In this document: in pieces, positions 31,593 to 39,445 of the stretch | How the letters are laid out: each line of letters opens with the position of its first letter | How positions within the stretch are numbered: position 1 is the first letter of the stretch | Source: UBA3792 sp045114775 | GTDB taxonomy: Bacteria > Bacillota > Clostridia > Christensenellales > CAG-138 | Length of the DNA: 42,054 nucleotides | Direction of reading: 5' to 3' | Assembly (NCBI GenBank): GCA_045114775.1 | Contig: JBGULC010000001.1 | Coordinates: forward strand, 1 to 42,054 | Translations under genes and position numbers: made by a program | The notes under the pieces: model-generated | Database searches by the model: none | What the model was told of the DNA's origin: nothing | The model's input: only the letters and a program-made list of their open reading frames with translations

Positions 31593-33440
31593 TTATTCGG
31601 CTTTTTCGGTATCGTGTTCGAGGATCTTCCGGAACTGCGTTTCGTAGAGCTCGCGGTAGATGCCGTTTTTTTGCAGCAGCTCGTCGTGCGTGCCCTGCTC
31701 GGTGATCGTGCCGTTCGCAACGACCAGGATGCGGTCGGCCTTCAGGATCGTCGAGAGACGGTGCGCAATGACGATCGAGGTGCGGCCGCGCATCAGCGTT
31801 TCGAGCGCGTCCTGGATCGCGTTCTCCGAGATGGAATCGAGCGCGCTGGTCGCCTCGTCGAGGATCAGGATGCTCGGATTTTTGAGGATGATCCGCGCGA
31901 TCGAAAGCCGCTGCTTTTCGCCGCCGGACAGCTTCAGCCCCCGGTTGCCGACGACCGTGTCGAGTCCGTCCGGCTGGTTTTTGATGAACTCGGTGAGGCT
32001 TGCCGTCTCGAGCGCCGCCATGATCTCCGCATCGGTGGCGTCCTCCTTTGCGTAAAGCAGGTTTTCACGGATCGTGCCGTTGAAGAGATACGAGTCCTGT
32101 GTGACCACGCCGATGTTCTTCCGAAGATAGCCGAGGTCGATCGCGCGCACGTCGGTGTACCCGATCCGCACGCTGCCGGCGTCCACGTCGTAGAGACGGG
32201 GGAGAAGGTTCACGATCGTGCTCTTGCCGGAGCCCGAGGGCCCGACGATCGCGTACATCTTGCCCGCGGGCACGGAGAAGTCGATATCGGTAAGAAGCGG
32301 CTTGTCCGGCGAATAGGAGAACGCAACGTGGTCGTAGCGGATGCCGGCGCCTTCCATGATCGGGCAGCGCGGATGCTTCGGCTGACGGATCGCCGGGACC
32401 ATGTCGAAATAGTGGAAGATACGGGTGAACAGCGCGAGCGAACGCGTGAAATCGACATGGATGTTGAGCAGCGACTGGACGGGGCGGTAGAGCCGGTTGA
32501 TCAGCGCTACGCTCGCGGTGATCGTACCGATGGTGACGGAATCGACCTTCTGATGGATCATGAAGAATCCGCCGCCGAGATAGATCAGAAGCGGCCCGAT
32601 CTGCGTGAACATGCCCATGAGCACGATGAACCATTTGCCGCTGCGCTGCTCCTTCATCGAAAGCTTCGTGACGTCGTTGTTGACGGCTTCGAAGCGTTCC
32701 ATTTCGCGCTTCTCACGCGTGAACAGCTTGACGAGCAGCGACCCGGAGACGGAGAGCGTTTCGTTGACGAGCTGGTTCATTTCGTCGTGTTTCGCCTGGC
32801 TCTCGGAGGCGAGCTTCCAGCGCGTTTTGCCTGCGGAGCGCGTCGGGATGATCAGAAACGGAATGACCACGACGCCGATCAACGCAAGCGGCGGGCTCAG
32901 AAGGATCAGCGCGACGAGCGTTGTGATCACGACCGTGACGTTGCGGACGATGCTCGAGAGCGTTCCGGAGATCACGCTCGAGACGCCGCTGATGTCGCTG
33001 TTCATGCGGGTGATGATGTCGCCCTGCTTTTCGGTCGTGAAGAACGCGTGCGGCATGGTCTGCAAATGCCCGTACATCTGATTCCGCATGTCGTAGATGA
33101 TCTTGCTCCCGATCCACGCGTTGATGTAGCTTTCGAGCACGCCGATGACCTCGGATGCGGTCAGCGTGCCGAACGCCGCGATCAGAAGCCTGATCAGAAG
33201 CGCCATGTCCCTTCCGCCCAGCGCCTTGTCGACGATCTGGCTGGTGATGATGCTCGGCAGAAGCCCTACGCCCGCGGAGACGAGGATCGCCAAAAACACG
33301 AGCAGAAACTGCAGCCAGTACGGCTTCAGATACGAGAGGATTCGCTTCACCAGCTTCCAGCTGACTTTCGGCGCGTTCTGTTTTTCTTCGTCGGTCAGAA
33401 AACCGCGCGGTCCCATCGATCCGCCCATCGGTCCCGGCAT
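31593..33440 (-). CDS. ABC exporter half-transporter (membrane domain + ATPase)
   Basis: 615 aa, type IV ABC exporter of the MsbA/LmrA/Sav1866 class. A Gly/Met/Pro-rich N-terminal tail precedes six membrane helices (about 40-335), then the ATPase: Walker A GPSGSGKST, Q-loop VTQDSYLFNGTIRENLLY, signature LSGGEKQR, Walker B ILILDEATSALD, switch His in AHRLS. Usually acts as a dimer exporting drugs, lipids or peptides; substrate unknown. Only one half-transporter is present, so a homodimer or a partner elsewhere. The start has AAAGGAT upstream. Confidence 0.92.
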   Translation of the reverse strand: MPGPMGGSMGPRGFLTDEEKQNAPKVSWKLVKRILSYLKPYWLQFLLVFLAILVSAGVGLLPSIITSQIVDKALGGRDMALLIRLLIAAFGTLTASEVIGVLESYINAWIGSKIIYDMRNQMYGHLQTMPHAFFTTEKQGDIITRMNSDISGVSSVISGTLSSIVRNVTVVITTLVALILLSPPLALIGVVVIPFLIIPTRSAGKTRWKLASESQAKHDEMNQLVNETLSVSGSLLVKLFTREKREMERFEAVNNDVTKLSMKEQRSGKWFIVLMGMFTQIGPLLIYLGGGFFMIHQKVDSVTIGTITASVALINRLYRPVQSLLNIHVDFTRSLALFTRIFHYFDMVPAIRQPKHPRCPIMEGAGIRYDHVAFSYSPDKPLLTDIDFSVPAGKMYAIVGPSGSGKSTIVNLLPRLYDVDAGSVRIGYTDVRAIDLGYLRKNIGVVTQDSYLFNGTIRENLLYAKEDATDAEIMAALETASLTEFIKNQPDGLDTVVGNRGLKLSGGEKQRLSIARIILKNPSILILDEATSALDSISENAIQDALETLMRGRTSIVIAHRLSTILKADRILVVANGTITEQGTHDELLQKNGIYRELYETQFRKILEHDTEKAE

Positions 33441-33695
33441 ATTTTCATCCTTTCTGCGGCGTTTTGCCGCGGTCCCTTATTTACAGAAACGGATGCGCAG
33501 AGCTCCCCGTTCCCGCCCTCTCCGTGCGGTCAATGCGCGGTGGTAACGATGCGTGATCACAGTGCGTTCGTACGCGATCAGGGCATAACGATAAGGCGGG
33601 ATCTCATCCCTGCGCCTGCCCTTCGGCGCGATCCTGATGCGGCTGCATTCTCCGTCGCCGAGATGCATTCGCCCCGTACGGATACCGACTCTGCG

Positions 33696-34154
33696 CTAAA
33701 GACCGATGAGCTCGGTCTTCCAGTTCTGTTCCTGCAGCGTGTTGTCCAGGATGCGCAGCTCTTTGGAAAGCAGGTCTGCGCGATCCTGCAGCGCACGGAC
33801 GTCCAGCGCGGGGAGGATGCGGATCTCGCTGCGCGTTGCGCGCTGCGCCGCACGGCTCGCCGCGTCCGCGGCGTCATGCAGCGCCGAAAGCAGCAGACGT
33901 TTCGTGTCGCGCTCTGCGATCAGATCGGTCAAAGAGACGCCGTTCGCAGTCGTTTCGCAGTTCGTGCGGTTGATCGCGCGGATCAGCGCGCAGAGCCGTT
34001 CCGTGCACTGCTTCAGTTCCGCAAGCAGCGCCTGCGGATCCTCGGCGGTCTTTTCGCCCTCCTGTACCAAAGCGTTTGCGCCGATGCGCATGCGAAGCTG
34101 TTCGATCCTGCGGTTCAGATCCGCACGTTCCTGCAGTGCTTCTGCCAGTTTCAT
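33696..34154 (-). CDS. DIP1984 family protein
   Basis: 152 aa, almost entirely helical, beginning MKLAEALQERADLNRRIEQLRMRI and containing NRTNCETT with the conserved TN pair and SLTDLIAERD, as in DIP1984/septicolysin-like proteins. The family is widespread but has no established biochemical role. AAAGGAGAG precedes the ATG. It starts 19 bp after tcdA and is likely cotranscribed with it. The 255 bp downstream (33441-33695) hold no convincing gene. Confidence 0.85.
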   Translation of the reverse strand: MKLAEALQERADLNRRIEQLRMRIGANALVQEGEKTAEDPQALLAELKQCTERLCALIRAINRTNCETTANGVSLTDLIAERDTKRLLLSALHDAADAASRAAQRATRSEIRILPALDVRALQDRADLLSKELRILDNTLQEQNWKTELIGL

Positions 34155-34173
34155 CAGATTCTCTCCTTTATTA

Positions 34174-34896
34174 TTATCGTTTGATTCCGCAAAGATCGCG
34201 GATGATCTCGCCCGCCATGATGAGCCCGGCGACCGACGGCACGAACGCGCAGCTCCCGGGCGTCTGCCGCTTCTGATGCGCGCCGCCTTCCTGTTCCGCG
34301 GGGGCGGGTTCGATCGGCGGTTCCTTTGAATAGACGACCTTCAGGTGCCCGATCCCGCGCTTTTTGAGCTCGCGCCGCATAACCCGCGCGAGCGGACACA
34401 CGCTCGTTTTCGAAATGTCCGCGACCTCGAACGCCGCGGGGTCCAGCTTGTTGCCGGCGCCCATCGCGCTGATGATCGGCACGTTCGCCGCATGCGCCTG
34501 CAGGACGAGCTGTATTTTTCCGGATACGGTGTCGATCGCGTCGGCGACGTAGTCGTACTGCGAGAAGTCGAAGCGGTCCGCGGTCTCGGGAAGATAGAAG
34601 CAGCGATGCGTGTGCACGACCGTCTCCGGGCAGATCGCCGCGATCCGCGCCTTCACGACATCGGTCTTCGGCTGCCCGACGTTCTCGCGCGTCGCGTACA
34701 GCAGCCGGTTGAGATTTGAGAGCGCGATCACGTCGTCGTCGACGATGTCGAGCGTGCCGACGCCGCTTCTCGTAAGCGCTTCGACGACGTAGCTCCCGAC
34801 GCCGCCGAGCCCGAATACCGCGACGCGCGCGTTTTTCAGCCGTTCGACGCCTTCGTCCCCGATCAAAAGCCTTGTTCTTGTAAACTGGTCCGTCAT
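34174..34896 (-). CDS. tcdA: tRNA threonylcarbamoyladenosine dehydratase
   Basis: 240 aa, E1/ThiF-like ATPase of the TcdA (YgdL/CsdL) family; cyclises t6A37 of tRNAs to ct6A. N-terminal FTRTRLLIGDEGVERLKNARVAVFGLGGVGSYVVEAL has the nucleotide-binding GxGGVG loop. DDDVIALSNLNRLLYA gives the Asp/Asn/Arg adenylation residues, and DAIDTVSGK is the family switch. ATG 34896 is preferred with GGAG five bases upstream. First gene of a pair with the DIP1984 gene. Confidence 0.93.
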   Translation of the reverse strand: MTDQFTRTRLLIGDEGVERLKNARVAVFGLGGVGSYVVEALTRSGVGTLDIVDDDVIALSNLNRLLYATRENVGQPKTDVVKARIAAICPETVVHTHRCFYLPETADRFDFSQYDYVADAIDTVSGKIQLVLQAHAANVPIISAMGAGNKLDPAAFEVADISKTSVCPLARVMRRELKKRGIGHLKVVYSKEPPIEPAPAEQEGGAHQKRQTPGSCAFVPSVAGLIMAGEIIRDLCGIKR

Positions 34897-34924
34897 GATC
34901 TCTCCGAACAAAAGAATATATATA

Positions 34925-34954
34925 ATTATACGCCGTCCGCGGGCGGCGTGTCAA
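34925..34954 (-). promoter_or_regulatory. tcdA promoter with palindromic spacer
   Basis: Minus strand: perfect TTGACA and perfect TATAAT, 18-bp spacer. The spacer (34931-34948) is a near-perfect palindrome, CGCCGTCCGCGGGCGGCG on the plus strand, with one mismatched pair, filling the gap exactly. Confidence 0.8.
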
Positions 34955-35009
34955 GGAATCGGCGCAAAAGAAAAAGCCCTTCCGAAGCATTATGTCAAGG
35001 GGGATTTTC

Positions 35010-35045
35010 AAAAGCACAGCCGGTTTTCGATCGGCTGTGCTTTTT
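35010..35045 (+). terminator. Orphan bidirectional-type terminator upstream of the ZmaR-like gene
   Basis: AAAAGCACAGCCG / CGGCTGTGCTTTT with five T on the plus side and four on the minus side. No plus-strand gene lies upstream of it. Confidence 0.8.
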
Positions 35046-35047
35046 CG

Positions 35048-35076
35048 TTGCGTCGTGCCGGAATTTGTGATAGAAT
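35048..35076 (+). promoter_or_regulatory. Promoter of the ZmaR-like GNAT gene
   Basis: TTGCGT, 17-bp spacer, TAGAAT; starts just after the orphan terminator. Confidence 0.55.
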
Positions 35077-35110
35077 GAACAAAACAAATCGAGGTTTGAG
35101 GAGACAACGC

Positions 35111-36130
35111 ATGATCTATGAAATAAAAAACGTCGCCAAGGTAAAGCACATGTTTGAATTCTGGTACCCGTTCGACGTTGTCGACGTGGAGCTCAGGGTA
35201 TTTGTAACCGATCCGGATGCGCCGCGTTCGGCGTTGCTGTATTCTCCGTTTGACGGTATCTTTTTAGCCGGGGAGCCGGACAGGGAACTTGCCGAGTACG
35301 ACAAGCTCGGCGACGAATCTGTGGTTCCACTGAATGAAGGGTGGGAAAAGCTGATCAAAGAATGCTGGCCGGAAGCCGTTCCGACTACCCGCTACGCGAT
35401 CCATCGGTGCAAAGACTTCGATCGGGAAAAGCTGCAGTCGTTTGTTGACGCGCTGCCGGAAGGGTACGAGATCAGGCGCATCGACAGCGAGACTTACGAT
35501 CTGATCCTCGCGGCGAACGACGCCGACCTCGAGTACCTCACCGGCGATTTCGAGACGAAGGAAGCTTTTTTGGAGAAAGGATGCGGTTACGTCGTGCTGA
35601 AGGGCGGTATGGTCGTTGCCGGTGCATCCTCCGAATACTGCTACCGTTTCGGCGGCATCGAGGTCGAGATCGCCACCGTGCACAAGGAGCGGCGCAAGGG
35701 GCTTGCGTCCGCCGTCGGCGCAAAGCTGATTCTGTCCTGTCTGGACGACGGACTGGAACCGGTCTGGGACGCGGCAAACCTGATTTCGGTGCATCTGGCG
35801 GAAAAGCTCGGGTACCGGTTCGATCACGAATACGTGTATTACTGGATCAATGAGGCGCAGAAGCGCATGATCAAGGATCCCGACAAGAGCAAGTGGCCGG
35901 ATTTCTGCGGAACGTATGAACAGCTTTGTGAGGATTTCCGTCTGGAAAAGGTATGGATGCAGGACGAGAACCTATACGGATCCGCGTGCAACGATCCGGA
36001 TGACGGATACTTCACGTTCAAGCTGCTCCCGATCGGCGAGAATACGTTCGGCAGAGCGAACGGCGGCGTTCAGATCACGTTCGGCGACAACTGCCTCGTA
36101 ATCGACGGCGTCACTTGCAAAAAGCTGTAA
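35111..36130 (+). CDS. GNAT acetyltransferase, ZmaR-like (GNAT_acetyltran group)
   Basis: 339 aa. An N-terminal region of about 120 residues is followed by a GNAT core with VEIATVHKERRKGLASAVGAKLI as the acetyl-CoA site and WDAANLISVHLAEKLGYRFD as motif B. This layout matches the group containing the zwittermicin-resistance acetyltransferase ZmaR. A C-terminal extension of about 100 residues (from FCGTYEQLCEDF) has alternating strands (GYFTFKLLPIGENTFGRANGGVQITFGDN) and may be a separate small domain. Target unknown. GAGGAG precedes the ATG. Confidence 0.82.
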   Translation: MIYEIKNVAKVKHMFEFWYPFDVVDVELRVFVTDPDAPRSALLYSPFDGIFLAGEPDRELAEYDKLGDESVVPLNEGWEKLIKECWPEAVPTTRYAIHRCKDFDREKLQSFVDALPEGYEIRRIDSETYDLILAANDADLEYLTGDFETKEAFLEKGCGYVVLKGGMVVAGASSEYCYRFGGIEVEIATVHKERRKGLASAVGAKLILSCLDDGLEPVWDAANLISVHLAEKLGYRFDHEYVYYWINEAQKRMIKDPDKSKWPDFCGTYEQLCEDFRLEKVWMQDENLYGSACNDPDDGYFTFKLLPIGENTFGRANGGVQITFGDNCLVIDGVTCKKL

Positions 36131-36175
36131 GCAGCACGCAGACAAATCCCGGCTTGCCGGAATGAACCGGATTTG

Positions 36176-36214
36176 AACCTTCCGGGAAACAGTTCCTTCT
36201 CGGAAGGTTTTTTG
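36176..36214 (+). terminator. Terminator of the ZmaR-like GNAT gene
   Basis: AACCTTCCG / CGGAAGGTT with an inner GGAA-ACAG-TTCC hairpin and a six-T tail. Confidence 0.88.
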
Positions 36215-36232
36215 TTTGTAAATGCACGTCCC

Positions 36233-36330
36233 ACCGCTGTATAGCGGTGAGTAAGTGCGCTCTTCCGGAAAAGAGGCTTCCCCCTTGGGTGGGGAAGCTC
36301 CGCGAAGCGGTGATGAGGGGGATCGCTCGG
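36233..36330. repeat. Palindromic intergenic repeats left of the hairpin array
   Basis: ACCGCT-gtat-AGCGGT (36233-36248), then GCTTCCCC...GGGGAAGC followed by GCGAAGCGG and TGATGAGG. The second part shares its plan with the element at 508-553 near the left end, suggesting a dispersed family. Confidence 0.65.
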
Positions 36331-36512
36331 CGAAGCCGAATATCGTTCCGTCAGGAATATCGTGTCCGCAAGGACATATCGTGCCGTCAGGCATATCGCT
36401 TGCGCGAAGCGCAACAAAAACGATATTCTGCTGACGCAGAACGATATGCTTGCTTACGCAAGCACGATATGTTTGCCTTCGCAAACACGATATGCGGGGT
36501 TATGCCCGCACA
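36331..36512. repeat. Array of mini-hairpins spaced by ATATCG / CGATAT
   Basis: Nine short hairpins, each a 4-7 bp stem with a loop of three to five bases, separated by a fixed hexamer: TCGGC-gaa-GCCGA, TTCC-gtca-GGAA, TGTCC-gcaa-GGACA, TGCC-gtca-GGCA, TTGCGC-gaa-GCGCAA, TCTGC-tgac-GCAGA, GCTTGC-ttac-GCAAGC, GTTTGC-cttc-GCAAAC and GCGGG-gttat-GCCCGC (one mismatch). The spacer reads (A)TATCG in the left half and CGATAT in the right half, so the entire array is one large inverted repeat centred near 36400. No coding potential. Confidence 0.88.
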
Positions 36513-36554
36513 GATTGAAACCACCCTTTAGAGAACCACTCTTCGGGGCTTCTT

Positions 36555-37157
36555 TCAGTCGGCCTTTTCCGGCTCGATCGTCAGGATGGCGCGCAGGCAG
36601 GCGTTGATGACGCGCGTTTCGCCGAAGACGCGTTCGCGCGGAATGCCGTAGCCGAGGTGGATATGCCCATGCACGAGCACCCGCGGCTTCCATTTTTCGA
36701 GCATCGGCAGAAACGCCTCGAATCCGCGGTGCGCGTAATCGTCCGCGTCACCGCAGCCTTTCGGGGGACAGTGCGCTAGCACGATATCCACGCCGCCGGC
36801 CTTTTTCACGGTGCGGTCAAGCTTTGCGATGCGGCGGCGCATCTGCCGCTCGGTGTACTGATACTTGCCCTTGCTGTATTCGGCGCTGCCGCCGAGACCG
36901 AGGATGCGGAGGCCGTTTACAACGACGAGTCGATCGTCGATGCAGTCGCAGCCCTCAGGCGGAAAACGGTCGTAGCCCTCGTTGTGATTGCCGTGCACGT
37001 ACAGCACCGGAATGTTTGCCATCGTGACCAAAAAGCTCAGATATTCCGCCTCAAGATCGCCCGCGGAGAGGATCAGGTCGTAGCCCAGAAGCTTGCCGGG
37101 CTGATAATACTCCCAGAGCCCGGGATCGGGTTCGTCGGAAACAAGCAGGATCTTCAT
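36555..37157 (-). CDS. Metallophosphoesterase, YfcE-like
   Basis: 200 aa, calcineurin-like phosphoesterase fold. Metal-site motifs: SDEPDPGLW (Asp8 region; DxE instead of the usual DxH), AGDLEAEYL, GNHNEGYD, VLAHCPP and HGHIHLG. Missing the first His may change metal choice or activity. The family cleaves phosphodiesters, including nucleotides. The ATG overlaps the stop of the ParB-BMP gene by four bases (ATGA), so the two are translated together and probably work together. Confidence 0.88.
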   Translation of the reverse strand: MKILLVSDEPDPGLWEYYQPGKLLGYDLILSAGDLEAEYLSFLVTMANIPVLYVHGNHNEGYDRFPPEGCDCIDDRLVVVNGLRILGLGGSAEYSKGKYQYTERQMRRRIAKLDRTVKKAGGVDIVLAHCPPKGCGDADDYAHRGFEAFLPMLEKWKPRVLVHGHIHLGYGIPRERVFGETRVINACLRAILTIEPEKAD

Positions 37158-39094
37158 AGGATCGGCCCATCCTTTACCGGCGGGATCTCTTCGCGGTAGA
37201 CGCCGAGCAGCCGCACGATGCTTTGCGCCATCGGCAAAACTTCGGAGAACGGCGGGATCGCGCCTTCGATCGTGTCGCCGAGCCAATCCATGCGCAGGAT
37301 CTCGCCGGGCGACAGCCAGCGGTTGCCGTCGTTTCGCACGATGCCCTCCTGATCGGACATCACGCGGCGGAACGGATCGAGACGTCCCTCGATGATCGAG
37401 TTCTTCAGCGTTTCGACGAGCGCTTTGACGCCTTCCGGCAGCTTTTCCGAAGGCGTGACGCCGATCACGCCGCTCTGCATGCCCCACCAGTAGTTGATGG
37501 CGGCGGCGCTGCGGTTTGCGCTTTCATCCTCCCAATGCCCGTTCAGCAGGTCGGAGAGAAGCTTCGTATAGAATGCGCCCCAGTTCCAGTAGGTTGCGGC
37601 AAGCGATTCGAGCGAGCCGTCGCTCTGCACGCGCACAAGCCCGTAGGGCGGCTGCGGCGCTTCCGGCGCAAACCATTCGTGATTGCTGATCACGTCCACA
37701 CCGTCCTTGATGAGCGAGGCGAGCGGATCGGGCTCGGTGCAGGACCAGCGCAGCTTCACGACCGCGCGCGGGTTGACGAGCCTTGCGCCGAGCGCAAAGG
37801 CGTTGATGCTCGCCGGTACGCCGAAGATCGGCGCCGCGGCGACGTAGCCCAGAAGGTCGCTGTGCGAGCATGCGCCCGCGATCACGCCCGCGAGGAATTT
37901 GGTCTCGTAGATGCGGCTGTAATAGGTGCGCACGCCGGGATAGGGCATGGCGACCGAGCAGTTCAGAATCTTGACGTTCGGATAGGCGGCGGCGGCGCGG
38001 CGGCACGCGTCGATCAGCGTCGGCGTCGTCGCAAAGATCACCTGCGCGCCGTCCTTGACGGCTTCGGCAAAGAGCGCGTCCGCGTCGTTGCCCGGGTCGG
38101 CGACGTACGCCTTCGTTGAGATCCTGTCCTTCAGCTGTTCTTCCGCAAACTGCCGTCCCTGCTCGTGCGCGCGGACCCATCTCGAATCTTCGGGCTGATA
38201 CTCGTGAATGAACGCCGCGTCTATGTGCGTCGGCAGAAACATTGCGTTGTAAATGCGGGAAAGCAGTTTCTGCCCGCCCGGCTCCGCCTCGGTCGAAACG
38301 GTCACATCCGCTTCGGAATCGGCTACGCTCGCGTTCAGCGACGCGAGCAGCGTTTCCTGCGAAAGCGCGCTGAAGTCGTTGTGCGAATAGACGGAGATCC
38401 AGGTCAGAAACGCGTCGGACATGCTCACGCCCTCCGGAAACTTCACGCGCGAGGCGGATTCCGAAAACATCGTATAGGCGGTCTGTACGTGGCGGCGCTG
38501 CTCCTCGGTCCAGACCTCGTCCGGCTCAAAGCCGAGCGCGGCGACAAGCTTCTTATAGCGTCCGGGCTTGGTGAAACGAAACGCGTAGGAGCGGGAGAGA
38601 TGGTAGAACTCGAGAAACTCGTAGTAAAGCCGCGTCTTCGGATCGTCCGAGAAGGCAGGCACGATGCGAAGAACGGAAGCCGGGATCGACGGCGCGTCGA
38701 AATACCGCATCACGGACAGGCGCTTGTTGCCCTCCTGCACGTAAAATTCGCCGTAGTATTCGTAACAGCGGATCGGATCGCGGATGCCCTCGTCGTCGAG
38801 ATGCGCTTCGCACAGCGCGATCCACTTCGCGCCGAATTCGGAGTTTTGCTCCGCAAGCGGCATGAAATCGCGCGAAAAAACGGAGCGTCTGCCTGCGCTG
38901 ACGGTGCCGACGATACGATCCGTCGGGATGTTGAGCACGCCGAGCTCAATGCGTCCGGCGATACGCGTTCCCTCCAGAAGGTCGTCCAGCACCTGCGGGT
39001 ACGGCCAACGTCCGTGCTCGGCGTCCTCCCGATAGGTCTTCTGTGCTTTTTTATGCGCTGTGCGGTATGCCTCGACCGCTTCCGTTCTGCTCAA
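37154..39094 (-). CDS. Cytoplasmic ParB-like / BMP-domain fusion protein
   Basis: 646 aa. A helical N-terminus is followed by a ParB-like region (about 55-145: NIPTDRIVGTVSAGRRSVF ... FYVQEGNKRLSVMRYF), a mainly helical middle part, then a BMP/PnrA-type periplasmic-binding domain (about 290-600: AAFIHEYQPEDSRW, VIFATTPTLIDACRRAA, FLAGVIAGA). BMP domains bind purine nucleosides. No signal peptide or lipobox, so this is not a transport binding protein; a cytoplasmic sensor or DNA-bound regulator is likelier. TTG 39094 is chosen because AAAGGA is upstream and earlier in-frame ATGs lie within the promoter. It is divergent from riboswitch-xpt-guaA and coupled to a phosphoesterase. Confidence 0.75.
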   Translation of the reverse strand: MSRTEAVEAYRTAHKKAQKTYREDAEHGRWPYPQVLDDLLEGTRIAGRIELGVLNIPTDRIVGTVSAGRRSVFSRDFMPLAEQNSEFGAKWIALCEAHLDDEGIRDPIRCYEYYGEFYVQEGNKRLSVMRYFDAPSIPASVLRIVPAFSDDPKTRLYYEFLEFYHLSRSYAFRFTKPGRYKKLVAALGFEPDEVWTEEQRRHVQTAYTMFSESASRVKFPEGVSMSDAFLTWISVYSHNDFSALSQETLLASLNASVADSEADVTVSTEAEPGGQKLLSRIYNAMFLPTHIDAAFIHEYQPEDSRWVRAHEQGRQFAEEQLKDRISTKAYVADPGNDADALFAEAVKDGAQVIFATTPTLIDACRRAAAAYPNVKILNCSVAMPYPGVRTYYSRIYETKFLAGVIAGACSHSDLLGYVAAAPIFGVPASINAFALGARLVNPRAVVKLRWSCTEPDPLASLIKDGVDVISNHEWFAPEAPQPPYGLVRVQSDGSLESLAATYWNWGAFYTKLLSDLLNGHWEDESANRSAAAINYWWGMQSGVIGVTPSEKLPEGVKALVETLKNSIIEGRLDPFRRVMSDQEGIVRNDGNRWLSPGEILRMDWLGDTIEGAIPPFSEVLPMAQSIVRLLGVYREEIPPVKDGPIL

Positions 39095-39128
39095 AAGCTC
39101 TGCTTCCTTTCGTTGTTCTGTGTGGCGC

Positions 39129-39157
39129 ATTGTAGCATCAAAAATGCGAAAAGTCAA
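39129..39157 (-). promoter_or_regulatory. Promoter of the ParB-BMP/phosphoesterase pair
   Basis: Minus strand: TTGACT, 17-bp spacer, TACAAT. It excludes the more upstream ATG codons as starts. Confidence 0.75.
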
Positions 39158-39230
39158 GCGGATAAGGGCTTTTTCCGAAATGCCCGCCGCATCGGCGGCA
39201 ATTATTTTGCGGAAAGCGGACGTTTTTTCC

Positions 39231-39259
39231 TTGCAATCCGGGCGGAATGGGCTTATAAT
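39231..39259 (+). promoter_or_regulatory. xpt-guaA promoter
   Basis: TTGCAA, 17-bp spacer, perfect TATAAT; the start near 39266 puts the riboswitch at the front of the transcript. Confidence 0.82.
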
Positions 39260-39284
39260 AAACTATCAATATATAAATTGTCTG

Positions 39285-39348
39285 CCGATATAGGTCCGGA
39301 TGGATGGCCCGGACGTTTCTACCGCGGCGCCGCAGCCGCGACTATTGG
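39285..39348 (+). promoter_or_regulatory. Purine riboswitch aptamer (guanine type, diverged)
   Basis: Three-way junction: P1 CCGATA/TATTGG, P2 GTCCGG/CCGGAC with loop ATGGATGGC, J2/3 with the hallmark GTTTCTACC (39315-39323), P3 GCGGC/GCCGC with loop GCCGCA, J3/1 GAC then TAT. The C at 39342 corresponds to the base that pairs with guanine or hypoxanthine (adenine sensors have U). GG in loop 2 can pair with CC in loop 3. J1/2 (TAG) and loop 3 differ from the common sequence, so ligand preference could be altered. Confidence 0.85.
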
Positions 39349-39398
39349 GAGATCGGGAAAGCGCAGGGCGAGCGCCCGTGCGGTTTCTTGCGATATCG

Positions 39399-39425
39399 GC
39401 AGCAGAGGGATCTGCTGCTATTTTT
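39399..39425 (+). terminator. Riboswitch-controlled terminator
   Basis: GCAGCAGA / TCTGCTGC with loop GGGA, then TATTTTT. TGCCGATAT (39283-39291, including the P1 5' strand) is perfectly complementary to ATATCGGCA (39393-39401) at the base of this hairpin, giving an alternative fold without ligand. Ligand binding should therefore favour termination (OFF switch). Confidence 0.8.
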
Positions 39426-39445
39426 ATTTGATCAGGAGGGGAATT

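Noticed and set aside
33477..33668. 63-codon minus-strand frame between the ABC exporter and DIP1984 genes
   Set aside because: No ribosome binding site, very Arg-rich, no recognisable motif; treated as chance.
29687..34184. Two very long plus-strand open frames (602 and 969 codons)
   Set aside because: They run antisense across the phosphate transporter, ABC exporter and DIP1984 genes and across their terminators, with Arg/Asp/His-rich sequence and no family match.
36331..36512. CRISPR array
   Set aside because: Units are too short, the variable parts are self-complementary hairpins, the fixed part is only six bases and changes orientation midway.
39095..39157. Earlier ATG starts for the ParB-BMP protein
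   Set aside because: They lie upstream of or inside the TTGACT-TACAAT promoter; TTG 39094 follows an AAAGGA site.
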